This document shows, piece after piece, positions 12,522 through 12,731 of a DNA stretch of 12,731 bases. Made by a program: the position numbers and the translations under genes. The notes beneath the pieces are model-generated. The model had not been told where the DNA came from. It saw only the letters and a list, made by a program, of their open reading frames with translations, and searched no databases. Position 1 is the first letter of the stretch; the number at the start of each line of letters is the position of its first letter. The DNA is taken from the NCBI GenBank assembly GCA_002423555.1, contig DIWQ01000027.1, positions 1 to 12,731 of the forward strand, given 5' to 3'. Source of the stretch: Patescibacteria group bacterium UBA6102. Lineage in GTDB: Bacteria; Patescibacteriota; Minisyncoccia; Minisyncoccales; UBA5738.

Positions 12522-12731
12522 ATGAAAATTTCCAAGAAGGTGCAATATGGTTTGCGGGCGATGGCTTATTTGGCGCAAAATTCAAAAGACAACCGCGCCG
12601 TTTCGGTGCGCGAGATTGCGATCAGGGGGAAAATGCCCAATGATTATTTGGAAAAAGTTTTTGCCAAACTCTTGAAAGCGGGCTTGGTGGCGGCAAAAAA
12701 AGGCGTGCGCGGCGGATATGTTATGGGCCGC
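12522..12731 (+). CDS. Rrf2-family transcriptional regulator (partial, cut by window end)
   Basis: The first 70 residues are open to the last base of the window. They match the winged helix-turn-helix of the Rrf2 family (IscR, NsrR, CymR): MKISKKVQYGLRAMAYLAQ at the start, the recognition region VSVREIAIRGKMPNDYLEKV, then LLKAGLVAAKKGVRGGYV, the family's typical wing. The cysteines that would bind an iron-sulfur cluster in IscR or NsrR lie beyond the edge, so sensor type cannot be told. There is no SD; the ATG follows the long palindrome by 4 nt. In this family, linkage to iron-sulfur assembly genes is common and might appear downstream. Confidence 0.9.
   Translation, partial: MKISKKVQYGLRAMAYLAQNSKDNRAVSVREIAIRGKMPNDYLEKVFAKLLKAGLVAAKKGVRGGYVMGR

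Overview
The window looks like part of the chromosome of a Candidate Phyla Radiation (Patescibacteria/Parcubacteria-type) bacterium. This is inferred from style, not from a marker gene. The spacers are short and AT-rich with 'aattaataattaataatt'-like text, most starts lack a Shine-Dalgarno (SD) sequence, genes are tightly packed, and the membrane-fusion protein has a helical insertion I associate with this group. TGA is used as a stop (ends of the RND, adaptor and TetR genes), so the UGA-glycine code of Gracilibacteria/Absconditabacteria does not apply.

Layout. 72-3339 (+): a large secreted SGNH/GDSL esterase-like protein with a three-fold N-terminal repeat and C-terminal beta-sandwich-like region, then a small single-pass membrane protein. 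3340-3885: no long gene, but a compact transcription unit (promoter, SD-like boxes, a possible 40-46 aa hydrophobic peptide, several perfect hairpins, terminator), then a second promoter and an AT-rich inverted repeat. 3886-4164 (+): a stand-alone C-terminal domain of anaerobic ribonucleotide reductase (NrdD-like) carrying the glycyl-radical motif. 4183-9820 (-): an efflux operon transcribed tetR, then membrane-fusion protein, then RND pump, with a palindromic operator upstream of tetR. 9947-11459 (+): a patatin-like phospholipase overlapping an AlkD-type DNA glycosylase gene by 11 nt. 11714-12232 (+): an orphan 172-aa gene with its own promoter, strong SD and terminator. 12280-12731 (+): a G-rich promoter, a 162-bp near-palindromic element with perfect 22-bp ends, and the start of an Rrf2-family regulator cut by the window edge.

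How the parts work together. The tetR-MFP-RND set is the only clear functional system: the TetR protein probably binds the 16-bp palindrome and represses its own operon. No outer-membrane channel gene is present, consistent with a cell lacking a classical outer membrane. Two features are most worth a second look: the structured unit at 3397-3665 and the long palindrome between promoter and start codon of the Rrf2 gene. In both, RNA or DNA secondary structure sits where it could control expression. All structures were found by eye, without folding or database searches.
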